Part shown: positions 61,280 through 64,000 of the stretch, one piece after another
Layout: every line of letters begins with the position of its first letter
Position numbering within the stretch: the stretch's first letter is position 1
Source of the DNA: Clostridium cavendishii DSM 21758
GTDB taxonomy: Bacteria; Bacillota; Clostridia; Clostridiales; Clostridiaceae
Reading direction: 5' to 3'
DNA length: 64,000 nucleotides
Assembly: GCF_900141845.1 (NCBI RefSeq)
Contig: NZ_FQZB01000008.1
Location: 62,001-126,000, forward strand
Program-made: the position numbers and the translations under genes
The notes under the pieces: generated by a model
Seen by the model: the letters and a program-made list of their open reading frames with translations, nothing else
The model's database searches: none
Told to the model about the DNA's origin: nothing

Positions 61280-63928
61280 TTAGCTAATTACCTTAACCTT
61301 GTATACAACAACAATTATTTCACCAGGTAGCATTGTGTTTAGAGGGAATCCAGCTTCAGGGTTAAGTGCTGGATAACTTAATCCATTTATAGTTACAGAG
61401 CCTGTAACAAATACTGAATTTTGAGGTGTAGGATCTAGGAATACAACATTAGTTGCATTTATATTACCTGTATTTGTTATTGTAACTGTATAGGTTAAGT
61501 TTTCTCCTATCGTTGCAAATTGTTTATCTACTACCTTAGTTACAGATAAATTACCTAAAGCAATATTAGTAGTTACAGTGTTAGAATTAGAAGTTCCATT
61601 AATAGGAGATTCTTTTGGATTTACAATATACTTATAATTTATAACAGCTTGATTTGTCACCTTATTAGTAGGTGGAACTGATAATACATCTGCACTAAAC
61701 TGAACTGTTACTACATTACCTATACCTATATCATCTAAAGAAAATCCTACTGTAGGATCAAAGCTAGGCTTGCTTACTCCATTTACTAATACAGAACCAG
61801 CTTTAAAAGTTGCTCCTACTGAAGGAGTATCTTGGAATAAAACGTTAGTAGCAATAGAATTTCCTGTGTTTGTTATATTAACTGTATAGACTAGAACGTC
61901 CCCTATTGTAGCTATTGTTTTATCAACTGTCTTTGTAGTAGTAAGCTGTCCTTTTACAACATTTGTAGTTGCAGTATTACTAAATGTTGTCTTAGTTATT
62001 ATTGATCCGCTTGGATCTATCTTATAACTAAATTCTACTTGAGATTTATTTAATATTTGAGGCGGAACTGGTAGAGCATTTATCTTAACATCAAATATAA
62101 CAGTTACTGATTGATTTGGAGCAAGATCTCCTAGACTAAATCCTGTAGTTGGATTTAGATTTGGATAAACAACTCCATTTATAGAAACTGTTCCTGAAAT
62201 ATACATAAGCTCAGCTTGAAGTGTATCATAAAAACTTACATTAGTAGCATTTACATTTCCTACATTTGTGATTACTGAAGTGTATATTAAAGTATCATCT
62301 ACCTTTGCATAATCCTTATCTACAGATTTATTAACTGCTATACTTCCAACATTTATTTGAGTTGAAACTGTATTAGAAGTTGCACTTACAGGAATGTCTG
62401 GTCCTTGTGGATCTACTCTGTAGAAACCATTAACTGCAGCATAGTTTGTTACTTGAGGTGGAACTGGAACTGAATTATCCTTAACCTGGAATTTTACAAC
62501 AACAGTATTACCAGCTAGTATATTACCTAATGAAAATCCTGTTATTGGATTATAATTTGGATAGGAAACATCATTTACAAGTACACTTCCATTTATAAAA
62601 TTAGCTCCATTTGATAGTGTATCTATAAAGAATATAGATGTTTCAACACCATTTCCAGTATTCTTAACTGTAATAGTATAATTTAGAATATCATTTATTG
62701 TTGCATAAGCTAAATCTACCACCTTAGCTGCACTTAATCCACCTACTATTATTACTGTTGCTACATTATTAGATTGAGCAGTCTTAGTATAGGTGGCTCC
62801 GTTTGGATTTATCTTATAAGAGAAGGTTGCATTTGCAAAATTTTTAACTGCATATTCTGCGGGAAGAGAATTGACTGTTACCTTAAATGATACTGTACTA
62901 CTTCCTAATGCCTGTATTGTTCCTAGACTAAAGCCTGTTTGTGGATTAAAATCTGGCTTACTTTCACCATTTACTATAACTGAACCGGCATTAAATGATA
63001 CTTCACTTTGTAATCCATCTAAGAATATTACATTAGTATTATCTATATTTCCTGTATTATTAACTACTACAGTATAGGTTAATATATCTCCTATAGTTGC
63101 CCAAGCCTTATCTACTTGTTTAGTAAGAGTCATCTCACCTTTGTTTATCTGAGTTGTAACAGTATTGCTAGTAATTTCTGAAATTATTTCTTGACCTGAT
63201 GGATCTATCTTATAAGCAAAAGTTAAATTTGCTGTATTTGATACTAAAGAAGGAGTTGGAAGGCTAGTTACTAAAGTATCAAATTTAACAACTACTGACT
63301 CTCCTAAAATTACAGTACCTAAGGTAAAACTTTGATATGGGTCATATCCTGGTTTAGAAACTCCATTTATCGTTACAGAATCAGTGACAAAATTTAACCC
63401 GCTTGGAATAACATCTCTAAAGTTAACACTTGTTAAATTTACATTTCCTTCATTAAATACTGTAATAGTATAACTTACTGTATCACCAATTGTTGCATAA
63501 GCTAAACTGACTTCCTTTTGTGCTGATAATTTTCCTATATTAATTCTAGTTTGTACAGTGTTGCTTATTGTTGTAGCTAAAATAGCAGGATTATTAGGAT
63601 TTACATAATAAGCATAACCAACATTTGAAGTATTGTAGATAATATAATTACTTGGAAGTAAATTTACCTTTACTAAGAAAGTAATAGTAACAATAGAATT
63701 TGGAGCTATATTATCTAAATTAAACCCGGTATTTGGATTAAACGAAGGCTTACTAACATTATTAACTTTGACTGATCCACTAACAAAGCTACCTTCTGCT
63801 TGAATCATATCTTGAAATAACACACTTGAGCATTCCACATTACCAGTGTTTTTAACTGTTACTGTATAACTTAAATTATCTCCAATTGTAGCATAATCCT
63901 TATCTACAGCTTTATTGACATTCAAGTG
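61280..63928 (-). repeat. Seven tandem DUF11 coding repeats
   Basis: Units of about 396 bp recur, with the conserved A-T-I-G-D segment at roughly 63900, 63500, 63100, 62700, 62310, 61910 and 61510. Protein similarity is high at the unit edges and variable inside; DNA identity is lower, so they are old repeats rather than recent duplicates. Confidence 0.85.
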
Positions 63929-64000
63929 TCCTAAATTAATATAAGTCGTTACTTTATTAGAGGTTACTGTTGTTTCTATAGTTTCTGTAGGTGTTAATTT
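61280..64000 (-). CDS. Large DUF11-repeat surface protein (5' end outside window)
   Basis: At least 906 residues, open to the window edge; the apparent start at 63925 is a TTG inside the frame and not a real start. The protein consists of tandem DUF11 domains of about 132 residues: six complete and a shortened seventh at the C-terminus. Each begins with a K-x-V-D-x-x-(Y/F)-A-T-I-G-D segment and contains TNTGN, SV-x-(V/I)-NG and a P-x-(S/P)GFSLG-like core. DUF11 is an Ig-like beta fold often with isopeptide bonds, seen in large clostridial surface proteins. No LPXTG or anchor follows; the protein ends in VVYKVKVIS. It is probably an adhesin or surface stalk. Confidence 0.9.
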   Translation of the reverse strand, partial: KLTPTETIETTVTSNKVTTYINLGHLNVNKAVDKDYATIGDNLSYTVTVKNTGNVECSSVLFQDMIQAEGSFVSGSVKVNNVSKPSFNPNTGFNLDNIAPNSIVTITFLVKVNLLPSNYIIYNTSNVGYAYYVNPNNPAILATTISNTVQTRINIGKLSAQKEVSLAYATIGDTVSYTITVFNEGNVNLTSVNFRDVIPSGLNFVTDSVTINGVSKPGYDPYQSFTLGTVILGESVVVKFDTLVTSLPTPSLVSNTANLTFAYKIDPSGQEIISEITSNTVTTQINKGEMTLTKQVDKAWATIGDILTYTVVVNNTGNIDNTNVIFLDGLQSEVSFNAGSVIVNGESKPDFNPQTGFSLGTIQALGSSTVSFKVTVNSLPAEYAVKNFANATFSYKINPNGATYTKTAQSNNVATVIIVGGLSAAKVVDLAYATINDILNYTITVKNTGNGVETSIFFIDTLSNGANFINGSVLVNDVSYPNYNPITGFSLGNILAGNTVVVKFQVKDNSVPVPPQVTNYAAVNGFYRVDPQGPDIPVSATSNTVSTQINVGSIAVNKSVDKDYAKVDDTLIYTSVITNVGNVNATNVSFYDTLQAELMYISGTVSINGVVYPNLNPTTGFSLGDLAPNQSVTVIFDVKINALPVPPQILNKSQVEFSYKIDPSGSIITKTTFSNTATTNVVKGQLTTTKTVDKTIATIGDVLVYTVNITNTGNSIATNVLFQDTPSVGATFKAGSVLVNGVSKPSFDPTVGFSLDDIGIGNVVTVQFSADVLSVPPTNKVTNQAVINYKYIVNPKESPINGTSNSNTVTTNIALGNLSVTKVVDKQFATIGENLTYTVTITNTGNINATNVVFLDPTPQNSVFVTGSVTINGLSYPALNPEAGFPLNTMLPGEIIVVVYKVKVIS

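Noticed and set aside
1..64000. tRNA, rRNA, CRISPR arrays, insertion sequences, prophage or replication origin
   Set aside because: I looked for the typical conserved sequences, repeats, transposase or integrase motifs and found none that I could support by eye.

Overview
The window is very AT-rich DNA from a Gram-positive, low-GC anaerobe, most likely Clostridium sensu stricto. The signs are consistent AGGAGG-type ribosome binding sites, frequent GTG and TTG starts, AT-rich intrinsic terminators, a flagellin with a sigma-D type promoter, a sortase-anchored protein, ECF transporters and typical clostridial regulators. The left edge cuts threonyl-tRNA synthetase and the right edge cuts a large minus-strand surface protein. 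I saw no rRNA, tRNA, CRISPR array, insertion sequence or prophage.

Layout. 1-9.2 kb is a mosaic of small units: thrS end, a divergent HxlR regulator and Old Yellow Enzyme, a PadR/HAAS-type pair, a pentapeptide-repeat protein behind a short leader ORF, an orphan thermolysin-type propeptide, a zinc-ribbon/OB protein, and an HTH protein divergent from a Ser/Thr kinase. 9.3-10.6 kb is damaged: a truncated GNAT and a sugar-binding protein without a signal peptide. 11.0-14.4 kb is a compact operon of radical SAM enzyme, GHMP kinase and a GT2-cupin fusion. 14.5-19.6 kb has an aldo/keto reductase, a TetR-controlled ABC exporter with two matching operators, and an S41 peptidase.

19.7-36.1 kb starts with flagellin, then a Vat/CatB-type acetyltransferase, then a long same-strand glycan island: two GT2 enzymes, two FkbM methyltransferases, two epimerases, a UDP-sugar dehydrogenase, an RfbH-type iron-sulfur 3-dehydratase, a radical SAM protein, a DRE-TIM aldolase, an acetolactate-synthase-like TPP enzyme and a HAD phosphatase. 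Together these suggest a 3-deoxy, C-branched sugar, possibly attached to flagellin.

37.0-42.4 kb is a small biosynthetic operon: two phenylacetate-CoA-ligase-type adenylating enzymes, a 3-dehydroquinate-synthase-II homologue, an amidohydrolase and an ADTH-synthase-type aldolase. The two core enzymes match the GriH/GriI logic for 3-amino-4-hydroxybenzoate. With ligases and an amidohydrolase, the set points to a benzoxazole-like metabolite and is the most striking system in the window.

42.5-47.9 kb holds assorted genes (Syd/SUKH-like protein, Gfo/Idh/MocA oxidoreductase, PP2C phosphatase, coiled-coil protein, small Cys protein, a gene remnant). 48.1-54.3 kb is a cobalamin-riboswitch operon: ECF T, fused A-A and S components, followed by a sortase-anchored alpha-toroid protein and a DUF4430 protein. 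The last two look like the two halves of a transcobalamin/intrinsic-factor-type B12 binder. 54.5-60.2 kb (minus) carries an AraC/GyrI-like regulator and a LanFEG/BcrA-like ABC exporter with its two-component system. 60.5-64 kb holds a nucleoside deoxyribosyltransferase family protein and a DUF11-repeat surface protein.
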